64,000 nt of DNA from Boswellia sacra (taxonomy: Eukaryota; Streptophyta; Magnoliopsida; Sapindales; Burseraceae): positions 58,779 to 122,778 of the forward strand of contig SNVD02015899.1 in NCBI GenBank assembly GCA_013180625.2, read 5' to 3'. The position numbers were made by a program, and so were the translations under genes. The notes below the pieces were generated by a model. That model was not told the origin of the DNA, did no database searches, and saw only the letters and a list, made by a program, of their open reading frames with translations. Positions 46,468 through 58,420 of this stretch are shown here, piece after piece; the first letter of the stretch is position 1; each line of letters opens with the position of its first letter.

Positions 46468-48012
46468 ATGGGTTCTGAAACCCCTCTTAAGCTTCCAGTC
46501 ATTGACTTTTCCAAACCAGAGCTGAAGCCAGGCTCCCCTGAGTGGGATTCAGCGAAATCCCAAGTCAGAAAAGCACTGGAAGAATATGGCTGCTTTGAGG
46601 CTTTGTTTAACACGGTTCCTCTTGAGCTCCGGAAAAGTATTTTTGGGGCATTGGAAGAGCTTTTCGATCTCCCCTTGCAAACCAAATTGCGCAACGTTTC
46701 CAAAAAGCCATATCGTGGTTATGTTGGGCAATACCCTCAAATGGCGCTATTTGAAAGCATGGGCATTGATGATGCAAACATCATGGAGAATGTCCGAAAC
46801 TTGACCAAAACTTTCTGGCCCGAAGGAAACCAAAATTTCAGGTACCTTTAACTATATATTGAATTATAAGTTTGCAATCAAGAGGTTGCTATATTACGAA
46901 GAGTAAAAATGAGTTTATTTTGTTACTAAGTATATGATGATTCTTTTGTTAGCTTGAGATATTAAATCATTATGTTGATGTGATACCTTAATTACATTCT
47001 AGGCTTTTTCAAAATTTTGAAATGTTTAACATGTTACCGATGAAACTTACCTTATTAGTATAATATATAGTTCATGTTACCCAGTTTTTCAATAAAAGAT
47101 ATTAATATTATCATCTGATTTAAGGTATCATACCCCTTAAGTGTATTAGTAATTAAGTTTCATTTGAACACTTATTTTCTTCTCCATAGAAGGAATTGAT
47201 ATCTTATTCAATTACTTTGTCCGCTTGACCCTTGCAGCGAAACTATGCAATCCTTTTAAGAGCAAGTATCAGAATTAGATCAAACAATTCGGAGGATGAT
47301 ATTGGAGAGTCTTGGTCTGGAGAAATACATGGATGAACACCTGAACTCAACAAATTACCTTCTTAGGGTCATGAAATACAAAGGACCTCAAACTACTGAG
47401 ACAAAGGTTGGACTGCACGCTCACTCAGATAAGAACATAGTGACCATATTGTATCAAAATCAAGTGAAGGGTTAGAGCTTCAGACCAGAGATGGCCAATG
47501 GATCAACTTCAAACCCTCACCAGACTCTTTCATCGCGATGATTGGAGAGTCTCTTCTTGTAAGTTGCTTCATATCCTTCTTCCGAAATTTACTTTAAAAA
47601 ATTATTAATCCCACGTAGCCAACAATTTTGCACTATTGCATAGAGTTGTCTTCGGCTTGCCTAATAAGCTGCCAAATAAATACGAACTGTAAGGTTTGAG
47701 TAAATTAAATATAAAAGATTGATTTTATATCAAAGTATTTTGGTTCTAATTATTCCTTTGCAGGCGTGGACAAATGGTCGATTGCACGCTCCAATTCATC
47801 ATGTCATGATGAGTGGAAATGCAGCAAGGTACTCTGCAGGGTTGTTTTCAATCCCCAAAGGAGGCTACATAATAAAAGCCCCAGAAGAGATGGTGGATGA
47901 AGAACATTTTTTGCCTATAAGCCTTTTGATCATGTCGAATTCCTTGGATACTTCTACTCAGAGGCTGGCCAGAGGGATCAGGATGCTCTAAAGACCTATT
48001 GTGGAGCTTTAA
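46468..48012 (+). pseudogene. AOP-like dioxygenase, copy 5 (recently dead)
   Basis: Sister of copy 4. Exon 1 (46468-46841) is fully open and differs from copy 4 at only a few residues. Exon 2 (47238-47558) has an early stop (TTTTAA, where the relatives have a Ser or similar codon, about 47256-47258), HTD changed to HSD, and a one-base loss near 47464 that shifts the frame just after the VTILYQNQ motif. Exon 3 starts at 47764, keeps the histidine ligand and the RYS arginine, then loses one base near 47912. The lesions are few and the match to copy 4 is close, so loss of function looks recent. Confidence 0.92.
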
Positions 48013-49145
48013 CATTTGCTTAATTTGAATGATTAGCAATCCATTTCTGATGTTGTTTACCATATCTGAGTTGAGAATAAAAGTTTGTTTCTCTTCTGTT
48101 ATGCAATATAAGCTTGATATTTATGTGAGTTTCATGAACAACAGCAAAAAAACCCACAAATTCTAATCAACTTGTGACAATTATTGTTAACCTAATTAAC
48201 GTACTACTTATAACTTTCTTCAATCTATTACCTATATGATTAAACTCCCCTTTTATTATGAGAGTATTGTTGACGTAATTATGATCTCGATCTGGACTTA
48301 GATTCAATTGCAACAAGCAAGCAGCTAGATGAATTTCCGATCTCCTTTGCTTTATTATCTAGGGTCCGATCGATCAGAAATAAAACTTTTGCACAATGTC
48401 CAGGTTACTATATATATCTAGTAAATCTATGTTCAAGTTAATGGATTGATGAAGTATTAACTAATTAACAATTTAGTTATTGAAGATTGTGCTTATAAAT
48501 TACTATATTTGAATATCTTCATAACTCGTATAAATTTTTGCTATATAAAGTGTCACATCATGTTATAGACTTTGGGTTGTATTTAGATTGTAGTCTAGCA
48601 TCATAAAAGACTAATTGTGTGGCCATAACCCTTACAATTCTTTTGAATATTATGACGACAAGTTGTACAAATATTCCTTAAGAATGATGTTTTGTACTAC
48701 CAAATTTGTATTTGTAGTTCTTTCATGCCTAGTAATATAACGTTTTAAATTAGGATTAATTGTCATCCATATGGCATGATTTTAATATAGGAAATGACAT
48801 AGGACTTCCAAATTAATACCGAATTACATGTGATGCAAAGATTTAAATATATGTAACAAAAACTTACGAAATTATAGATGATCCTCCACCATCTCAACTA
48901 CCAATTTGGAACACAAAGGCTACTGGTATATGCCTGTAAATAATAAAATTCCTTTCTACTTAAAGTTTATTACTTTTATAAATTTTATTCACGAATAAAT
49001 ATGATATCACTCATTTATTTATAAAGTATTACTCTTTACATATCATTGCTATTCATTAAATAAAGTTTGCATACAGAGTTTGTAAGACTAATATTAATTT
49101 ATCAGAGTTTGAAGGATGAATCAAACTGCTGACCGCACAACTCGA
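48013..49145. other. intergenic DNA after copy 5
   Basis: AT-rich, no gene seen. The first about 150 bases correspond to the 3' flank of copy 4 (TTTCATGAACAACAGCAAAAAA), after which the two units diverge, marking the right end of the last tandem unit near 48150. Confidence 0.5.
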
Positions 49146-49220
49146 ACTAATGACAACATGACACTGTTCATTTTGCATCAAAATCAGATTGATCTAAAAA
49201 TAAAGACCAAAGACGGCTAA
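49146..49220 (+). pseudogene. dioxygenase exon-2 relic
   Basis: One frame reads NDNMTLFILHQNQIDLKIKT followed by KDG and a stop. This aligns with the exon-2 stretch HTDKNIVTILYQNQVEGLEI of copy 4, including the following K-D-G. Only about 25 codons survive and the H-T-D ligands are lost. Evidence is a short match, so this is tentative. Confidence 0.5.
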
Positions 49221-49604
49221 GGTGAAATTCTTAGAAATTTTTTTCCTCATAATAAGTCACGTTCTCTTTTTTCATAATTGAATAACAGCACAAAGTATGA
49301 GAGAAAAATTATAACTTAACTCTGCAACAAGTTGATATGAAATCGAGCTATGATACTGATCTACCAAGTTTAATAAGATAATTACAAATCATTACATAAA
49401 CTTGGGATATTTTTTGAAAGTGAAATACATGTCAATTTTGGCCTGAATTAATCATCTATACTATAATTTTTATTCAATTACCAATTAAACACTGTGACTC
49501 TCTTGTGTTTGGCTTTTGTATGTAGAGAGAATCTCTGTAGCATTGACTTCAGCCAGCTCATTTGCAGGAGAACAATCACTGAGGGTTTGATAGTGTTTTG
49601 TCGT
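49221..49604. other. intergenic DNA, nothing recognised
   Basis: AT-rich sequence between the exon-2 relic and the end of the gibberellin 3-oxidase-like pseudogene. No supported feature. Confidence 0.4.
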
Positions 49605-50224
49605 AAAGTTTTTATTTTATGCCCAAGCAATGGGCCGGTTTAGTACAGGATTGTTTGGGCCTATCAGCTTCGACAACGGTGAGATTAGAGAATCGGATTT
49701 GGGCCCATATAAACAAGCCATGGATACTTTTAATGTGGCTCGATTCACAATAACCCGGTGGATTACACTCGGACATAACCCGTTTTAACAATGTGGAAAA
49801 CAAGTGTTACGAGATGCAAGTCTCCGCCATTGACTACAAGCTCTTCTGCTGTCGGAGCAACCGTGACCCACCCAGTTCCCTCGTTCAGTACCTACAACCC
49901 ACTGATGTTGCTTTGGTAAAGGATGGTCAGAAGGGCTGAGTCGGTATGTGGAGCCACGCCCATGGCCCGGTCCAGGTCCGGACAAACTGGGTTACAATTC
50001 AATTGCACTACTGAGCCAGCCTCTGGGAAGTCACCGTTCGGGCCAGGCCATGATATATCTTCCTTGCTTAAGCCTAGTGAACCCAGCTTTAGCCACGTCA
50101 ATTTTCCTGCTAGCTTTCTATCTCTTTGTGAAATTCTTCGACTATTTCACTGAGAAAACGTAAAGAAATTAACCACTAAGAAGACAGAAAGAGGGAGTGG
50201 GAGAATCAAAACATTACTTAGGTG

Positions 50225-50261
<37 letters not shown>

Positions 50262-51589
50262 TAAACTACTAAGCTAGAAATTTAACATATTATTAGTTCC
50301 GTGTGAATCAAGACTCGTTGTTTGGGAAGTTAACGGTTGATATATAAATTTGGACATGTGACCTCAACATTGATTAACATGATTTGGGTTGTTCAACCCT
50401 CATTGAGGGATGCCAATGATTAATATATAGATTTCGGTATGTTTCATAAGGTATTGAACGCTTTTTGGCTCAAGTTATATGGATATGTCCAGTGGTGGAG
50501 CCATGTTTAAATAAATTCATTTGTCGTAATGAATTAAACCAAAATTAGAATTAAAAATCATTATTTTTAACATGATTTTTTTATTAAGTCTTGTAATAAT
50601 CTTCCTTGAATCAACCTAATATCAATTAATGATAATCAAAATGTATTAAATGAGTTCATTAAGAAGGAAAAAAAAAGCATGTGCTCCAACTAAATTTATA
50701 CATCTTAATATTTATCTTAATAAATCATGTTCAAGTTATAACTTATACAATTTACTATACATATTAGAATAGATTAGTTCAATTAATAAAAATTATTTAG
50801 GATGTTATGTCTTCTAATAATAATGAAGTTATTATATGCTTTCGGAATATAAAAAAACGTTGAGAAAAAATTATAGATATATCTATAGATAATGAATATA
50901 AAAATTTACTAATTACTTATTAATTAATTTGTTAATATTTTAGATTATATCACTCATTAATAGAATATGTCGTTTCCAATATTTTTGTATAATTTTGCCC
51001 CCCGTAAATCGACTTATGCCTACCCATTACACATTCGATATGGTATAAATCTCATCCTTATTGAACCCCGGCAGCAACATTAATAGTCATAAAAATAATA
51101 AAGTAACTCTATATGAAGATGAAATGCAAGTGATCGTGGTTTGATTTATCATTACCAGAGTTTGCTATAGTCTTCGGGCCAAGATTTACGAAAATGATCA
51201 AGAGGTGATCCAAAGACAGTGAAACCTTCATACCACGTAAGCTTAAAGAAAAACGAAGAAACTGCAGCAGTGGCATGGCCAGAAGCACCATCTGGCAATC
51301 GATAAGCATTGAGCTTCTGTTCATGGGGTAAAGAGAACAAAGTTCTACTAGTACTCTCTGTCCTGTCAAGCAGGCAAGTGGGAATTCTATGGTTTACGGC
51401 TTGAAAAGCTGCCCAAGGCTTGAATGCGTCGCCAATGAGCTGAGCAGCATTAGCGTCATTGAGATCGATAACAGGCACTGATTTGGAAATGGAACTTCCA
51501 ACAGGGTACTCATCATCTCCGATGATTCCATGTATACGAATCTGGTAATTCTTGTACTGCAGTGAAATCTGAATGGTCTTTGAAAGCAT
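49605..51589 (-). pseudogene. gibberellin 3-oxidase (GA3ox)-like pseudogene
   Basis: Two exons on the - strand. Exon 1 (about 51589-51156) has VPVIDLNDANAAQLIGDAF, then AFQAVNHRIP, RTLFSLPHEQKL, and FGSPLDHFRKSWPEDYSK; the donor is TG|GTAATG. Exon 2 starts after TTTTCTCAG near 50148 and contains KEDISWPGP, NPVCPDLDRAMGVAPHTDSALLTILYQ. These are GA3ox hallmarks: the enzyme converts GA9/GA20 to bioactive GA4/GA1. Lesions: a one-base loss early in exon 2 (stop after EIES), a CAG-to-TAG stop right after the SNISGL motif, and then further frame changes towards 49610. The third ligand histidine and RxS region are not readable. The intron (50150-51150) carries an (AT)n tract at 50227-50259. Confidence 0.85.
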
Positions 51590-51698
51590 CTGAGCTTGTT
51601 ATCGGCATAAAAAGGAGTTAGAAAAAAGCTAGCAAGCAAAAGCTTAGAATTATTGCGATGATGAGAAAATGAGGTGAGAGTGCATGATAATCTGCATT

Positions 51699-51749
<51 letters not shown>

Positions 51750-51894
51750 TCAGTAGTTCTCCGGTGCGGACTCCCGAATAATAACAAAAGTCCGTACCTG
51801 TGTTGTTCACCCTTAGATGCATCTAACGGTTCAAAATCAATTTCCTTCCAAATGTTAAATAAGGAAATTAATGAAAGTGATGTCATGTACAGTA
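51590..51894. other. 5' flank of the GA3ox pseudogene with (AT)n
   Basis: Contains an (AT)n microsatellite at about 51701-51747. No promoter motif can be assigned with confidence. Confidence 0.6.
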
Positions 51895-54787
51895 TACTAC
51901 GGGAAAAATGAAATTTCGTTGCAAAAAATTAAAATTGTCGCAATAAGTTTTTGTGACAAAAATAAATTCGTCACGTTCTAGTCGCAAAATATGAGTCATA
52001 ATAGGGTTTTTGGCAACAATTTTAAAATTCTTTGCAAAAATTTTTTTTGCGACAAAATCTTTCTCGCAAAAAGTGGCATTTTGTGATAAATATTTCGTCC
52101 CAAATAGGATCACATAATGTTAACTTTTGCAACAAAATAAAAGTCATCGTAAAAAAGCATATTTTGCGATGAATTCCAATATTGTCACGATATTATTATA
52201 AAACAATTTATTTTATAAAATTATTTTAGTTAAAAAAGTTTATTACGACCAATTTTTTGTCGCTAAATACAACCTTTAGCAATAAAAAATTCATCGCAAT
52301 AAACTTTTTTAACAAAAATTGATTTTTTTAAAAAAATTTACAGATTTTATATTTTAAATAGTTATAAATTTTAAAATAAATGAATTGTCTAATTACAAAA
52401 CTTAATTCTTTATATGAATAATTTTAATAATTAACAATAAATTAGAAAAAATTTAGCGCAATATATTTTTACAATATATCAACCTTTGTACATAACAAAA
52501 TTAAAAAAAAAATACAAAAAAGAGAAAGAAAAATACAAAACTTCATCCTCCAAAAATTCGTTTGTTGCTTGACTTTTTATCAATCCTTAAATCTTCAAGT
52601 ACAACCCATCTTAAAAAATACCTATTAAAAATAAAAAAATAAAATAAAATATTAAACAATAATTAAAGCATAAAAAATGAGTTTATGAAAAAAAAAATAA
52701 TGTTAAAGAAGCAAAGAATTTGAGAATGTTGAGTTGCATTCCATCTTCAAAAATACCTATCAAACAAAAGACAATAATATCGATAAAAAATTAAAATAAA
52801 TAAAAATATATTAAACTTTTAAAGAAAATATATTATAACACAAAAGTAAAAGAGAGAGTAAGAGTATTTACCAAGAATAATAATATTGGAAAAAGAAAAG
52901 AGTAGAGAATTGGAAGTGATGGAAGAAAATGAAATAATCCAAAAAATTAACCCATGTATATATAATAAAGGTTGGATATTTTGCGACAAAATTTTAACTT
53001 TTAGCGACGAAAATTTTGTTGTGAAATAGTTTTTAAAATTATGAAAAAATCAAAGTTGGAAAAAGTTCGCTAAAAATTTTTTTTGCAACAAAATTTTGAT
53101 ATTTCGTGACAAAATTTTCGTCAAGGAAGAATTTCAAAATTTTGAAATTTCAAGAGTAGGAAAAAGTCTGTCCAAAATTCATTTTATGACAAAAATTTTG
53201 ACCTTTAGTGACAAATTTTTTATCGCTAAAGAACTTGAAAATTTCAAAATTCTAAAGCGGAAAAAAGTCAGCCTAAATTTTATTTCTTGCAACGAATATA
53301 AATTTGTATTTCATTGTAAAAAACCTCGTTTTGTGACAAAATTAAATTATCGCAAAACATCATATTTTGCGACAAAATATTAATCTTTTTGCGATGAAAA
53401 TTTCCTCATTAAAAATCTTAAAAAATTTAAAATGCTAAAGACTCTCTTATTTTTCATAAAAAGTATACAAATATGAAAATTATAATTAAAAACTAAGAAG
53501 ATTTTGAAATTAACCACACCTGGACTTTGATAATTATAAATTTATTTAGTAATTAAATAAATTTATTCAACATATTTAAATTTATTTAATATTGGGTTGA
53601 TATTAAATAATTTAATTTCAGTTAATTAATCATATAATAACTATATACATTAGATATATAAAATTATTACATAGTATTTAGTTAGTTTTAATTGAGTATT
53701 AAAGCGTTAACAAAATACATATAAGTCAACTATCATTACCAAATGTAAAATGGTTAGACATCTATACATATGCATAATTTTCATGTGCGAGTTATTGAAA
53801 AAAAGTTTTTTATACTTTGATGAATAAATGATCAAATATTCATATTATAATCATTATGTAACAAATGCATTTACTTTTAGTGAATATTTTTTATTTTTTA
53901 TTCCTTTTACAAATACTACCAATTAATATTTCAAATATCTTTAACAAATGTAAACCATAAGTTTGTAATAGTTATAATTTAATAATCACAGATCTATATA
54001 TGTCATAATTGTTATTATGAGAAATTGAAAATAAACTTTTCTAATTTGATTAGTAAATGACTAATTATTCATATTATAATAAAAAAATGTAATAAAATTA
54101 CATTTATTTTTAGGTATAGAATGTATTTAAATTAATTATCCATTTCTTTTATAAAAATAACAATTATTAAAATATCTTTTGCAGTTATAAAAAAATAATT
54201 TTGTCATAGAAGTAATTTAATTATTAGACATATATGCATATGTTACAAGTATCATATGTATTAGGAATTGAAAATTAGTTTTTTCACGTTATCAATAAAT
54301 GATTAATTTTTCATATAATAATAAATATGCAACAAATGTATTTTTTTTGTTATAGAGTTCATTTTAATTATTTATCTCCCTTAAAATAAACTCTAATAAT
54401 TGTTTAAAATATCTCAATAATTTACTCAAAGCTATAAGACAAACATTAAAAGTCTAAGAAAAACATACTGTCTAAATTCATATACTTTATAACAAAATAA
54501 ATAAATAAATAAAAAGCATAATTATATGCAACATTACATGATTATTAATTAATTTATTACTTATATTTATTTGACATATAATTAAACATTAAAAAATAAG
54601 TTAGATTTTTACAAGTTGGGTCATTTTTTGATCTCATTTTCATCAATTAAAAAGTAGTCATAATAATAAGTTTACCATAATTGTAATTTAGTAGTTGGAC
54701 ATATATAAATAACACATAAATTAGATTATGTCTAAAGAATTAGCAATAAATTTTATGCCTTGATTATTAAATTATTAATGATCCATG

Positions 54788-54819
<32 letters not shown>

Positions 54820-56569
54820 TGAGAGTTTATTTTAATTATTTATCTATTTTACAAATACTAAATTTTAAAATATCTCAATAATTTTTTACATTTAAAAGCA
54901 TGATAGTACCACAAAGGGTTTTTTTTATTTATAAAAATTTATATGCATATCCAAATGACCTTGCTATATTTAAAAATTCTCAAATTTATCTCAAATCAAA
55001 TTAAATTTTTAATACTTTCTTTATTCTTTTCTTTTTATCATTCTTGAAACAAAGACTTATATATTAGATGGAGCACAAACAAAGAGAGGAAAAGCAAAGA
55101 GAAAAGTTATTAAGTTTTCATTTTTTAAAAAAAGTATTTTTTGCAACAAAATTTTTCTAGCAGAATCCTAATTTCATCACAAAATATCAAGAATTGCCAC
55201 GTGTGTAATAAGTTAGAATAGCTTTTCGCGAAAATTTTTTTCTCGTAAAATAACATTTTTTTTGTGAGAAATTTTTTCTCGCAAAAGGTCACATTTTGTG
55301 AGGAACACAACTTTCATCGCAAAATATCAAGTATTGCCATGTGTGTATCATACGTTAGAGGGGCTTTTCGCTAAAATTTTTTCCTGTAAAATGTCACTTT
55401 TTTGCGAGAAACTTTTTTCGCAAAAGGTTACATTTTACGAGGAATATAAATTTCGTCATAAAATGTCAAGTATTGTCACATGTGTGTAATAAGTAGGAAC
55501 AGCTTTTTGTGACAATTTTTCCTTATAAAATGTCACTTTTTTACGAGAAAAAATTTCTCGCAATAAGTCACATTTTACGAGGAATACAAATTTTGTTGCA
55601 AAATATCAAGTATTGTCATGTGTGTATAATAAGTTAGAACGGTTTTTCGCGAAAATTTTTTCCCCACAAAAGGTCACTTTTTTGCGAGAAATTTTTTTCT
55701 CGCAGCAAGTCATATTTTGCAAGGAGTATAAATTTCATCGCAAAATATCAAGTATTGTCACGTGTGTGTAATAAGTTAGAAGGGCTTTTCACGAAAATAT
55801 TTTCCTCACAAAAGGTCGCTTTTTGTGAGAGGATTCATATTACAAGGAATCCTAATTTTATCGCAAAATGTCAAGTATTTGCCACGTGTGTGTAATAAGT
55901 TAGAAGGACTTTTCGCGACAATTTTTTCTTTATAAAAGATCATTTCTTTTGCGAGAAATTTTTTGTTGCGAAAAGTCGCATTTTACGAAGAATCCTAATT
56001 TCGTCGCAAAATGTCAAATATTGCTATGTGTGTGTAATAAGTTGGAAGGGCTTTTCGCGACAATTTTTTCCTTGCAAAACATCACTTTTTTGCAATAAAT
56101 TTTTTTCTCGCAAAAGGTCACATTTTGCAAAAAAATCTTAATTTCATTGCAAAATATCAAGTATTGCCACGTGTTGAAAGACTTTTTCAGTATAAATTTT
56201 TTCTCACAAAAGACCTTTTTATCGTAAGAAATATAATTTCGTCGCAAAAACTGTTCATATTGCTACAAAATTTTTGTTACAAAATCCCATCTTTATGTAA
56301 TACATTTTGCAAAGAAAATTTCGTCGTAATATGTTTTATCTCATCGTGAAAAATTCTTCCCTAATTAGTCACTCGAGTTTTTAGCGAGGAAATAAGTATT
56401 CATCGCTAAAGGTTTTATTTTGTGACGAAATTTTTCTCGTAAATTATAATTTTTTTCAGATGCTAGCTTTTCGACAAAATAAGAATTTTGTTGCAGAAGA
56501 CCGCTTTTTATGACGAATTTGATGTCGTCACGAAAAGCTTTGTCGCAACAAACTATTTTTCTTGTAATG
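51895..56569. mobile_element. non-autonomous CACTA (En/Spm-type) transposon
   Basis: Left end TACTACGGGAAAAATG, right end TATTTTTCTTGTAATG: degenerate CACTACNNGAAAA-type inverted termini. It is flanked by a 3-bp target duplication GTA (51892-51894 and 56570-56572), as expected for CACTA. Both subterminal regions are packed with short direct and inverted motifs of the type TTTTGCGACAAAATTT and TCGTCGCAAAA, the transposase-binding style of this superfamily. The 4.7-kb body has no transposase ORF; the middle (53400-55100) is extremely AT-rich with an (AT)n at 54787-54820. Confidence 0.85.
55130..56170. repeat. about 140-bp tandem repeat, eight copies, inside the CACTA element
   Basis: The phrase TATCAAGTATTGCCACGTGTG recurs at about 55186, 55325, 55466, 55605, 55747, 55869, 56007 and 56156, with the rest of each unit being GAAAATTTTTTCC / CACTTTTTTGCGAGAAA / CACATTTT motifs. 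One unit is shorter (about 122). Confidence 0.9.
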
Positions 56570-57439
56570 GTATCCTTTCTAGAAAATAATGAGTGTTTAT
56601 TATTTATTATTTTTCTCCACACACACTCTCTCTCAATATGTTTCGTCTCTCTCTCTCTCTCCAGTGCCTTTAATTATAACATTCACCAAATTAATAAAAA
56701 ACAAGAATGATAAAGTGTATAGTGACTTAGTTGTTTATTATAATATCGTGTCCTTGTTCTTCACAGTAGTAGAGCTAGTTTGTAAAATCTACACTCTTTG
56801 GTCAAGAAGATAAGGGAAAATTGAAAAAATTAACAAAATTTGAGGTCTTTAGTGAAATATGGACACATTTTGAAAACTTTTGATGCCATAGATACTTTCT
56901 TCATAAAATGATGAAAATGCCCTTTGAAATTCAATTTATATTGAAACTCTTCATTTCCCTCTTCCCTCAACTTTCCTCTTCTATTTCCATAACTATGTCC
57001 TATTTCCATAACCATTTGTTATTGTCCAGCCTTCAATACCCCTCGACACCGTCTGAAACATAGTCTGAAATGCAGCAAGAGAAAAGAGGAACGACCATCC
57101 TTTAAGGATAGAAGTAAAAGGACGCAGAGAGAAGCAAGAGCATTTAGTTCAGGTAAGTTATTTCGTTGGTTTTCTCCTTTTATTTATTTATTTTTTTTTT
57201 GCTTGTTTTCTCGATCGTTTGAAGGATATTTGCCTTATGAAGAATGAATGACGTTTAGATTAGGCATAATCCAAAGGAATAGAGCTGTATATAGGAAATT
57301 TATACATTTGAATTAATTAGGGATTTGGGCTAGATTTTAGGAACTCTGAATTTGGGTTTGAGTTTCGGATCAATTTTTATACTTATTCTGTGTTTGTGGG
57401 GCTAAATGAAGTTTTATTTGGTTGATTTTTTGATTTGAT

Positions 57440-57960
57440 GTGTGTAAAAATGGTGAAAACCGACACGTTTTGTCTCGACGAAGACGATGATGAGTCTCAG
57501 TCTTCGCTCGACACTCGACATAAAGTGTAGAGTCAGGGCATTTTCGATGACATCGAGTATCAATTTTGTGTAAACTGACATCTCGATGTTTCGAAACCAT
57601 GTGTCTGACACTCGACATCGTTGTAATTGAGAATATCGAGTATTGGCTTTATGTAAAATGCCCTGGTGGCGAGTGTCAGTTGAAGCATCCGACAGGACTT
57701 GACACATTTCTTCGACGACTTATTTTCACTTTCATCGACTGTCGGTTTCATGTAAACCGACATATGGTGCACCAAAACCATGTCTCCGACACTCGATGAC
57801 ACTTGTCGATTTCATGGGATTCAGATGCCATTGTTGGCTAACATGAAACTGATAATCGATGAAAGTGAAAACACTTGCATCGAGTATCGGATGTCTGACG
57901 TAGCGTATGTCGGTTGCACGAATCCGATAGAAGTTTCTTCGGATACTTAATGGATTTAAC
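57440..57960. repeat. degenerate palindromic/direct repeats with GTCGGTTTCATGTAAACCGAC
   Basis: Phrases such as GTAAACTGACATCTCG and GTAAACCGACATATGG, each followed about 25 bases later by ACCATGT(G/C)TC(T/C)GACACTCGA, recur about 182 bases apart (57570 and 57752). A perfect hairpin-like GTCGGTTTCATGTAAACCGAC is at about 57740-57762. Overlapping short ORFs here are repeat by-products. Confidence 0.6.
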
Positions 57961-58420
57961 CAAGAGTCGATTTCTCTATTTGAGCTCTATCGAGCAGGTC
58001 GTGTTCTGTCGAGTTGTGTCGAGCGTTTTAACCAATTGCTTATTTTTGCCTTTTTCCATCATATTTAACTATAACGTACTTTTTTTTTTCTTGCAGCTTG
58101 AAGCAAATGGCAAATGAATTTAGACTCTTCTTTACCCTAAAGACTCCGTATGATGAGCACTACCATGCCATTATCACAAACTTAACAAGTCTAGACTGTA
58201 TAGAATGGATTCGTGCAAAATTGAATGAGAGGCAACAAAATATGTTTCGTAATAGATGGTTTGGGTTTCTCCTAGACATTCAGGAGCTGTACTTTCCGTC
58301 TCAGTTGGTGCACAATGTGCTTCAGTGGGAGGTTAACACAGTGGGGTACGATGAAGAGATGTGGTTTCTTATTGAAGGTAAAAATATGGTGTTTGAAGTA
58401 CAATATTATTAAGTAAATTT

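Noticed and set aside
57370..57802. Five overlapping ORFs on both strands
   Set aside because: They overlap each other in a repeat-rich stretch of the MULE (GTAAACCGACAT and GACACTCGA motifs); no protein family.
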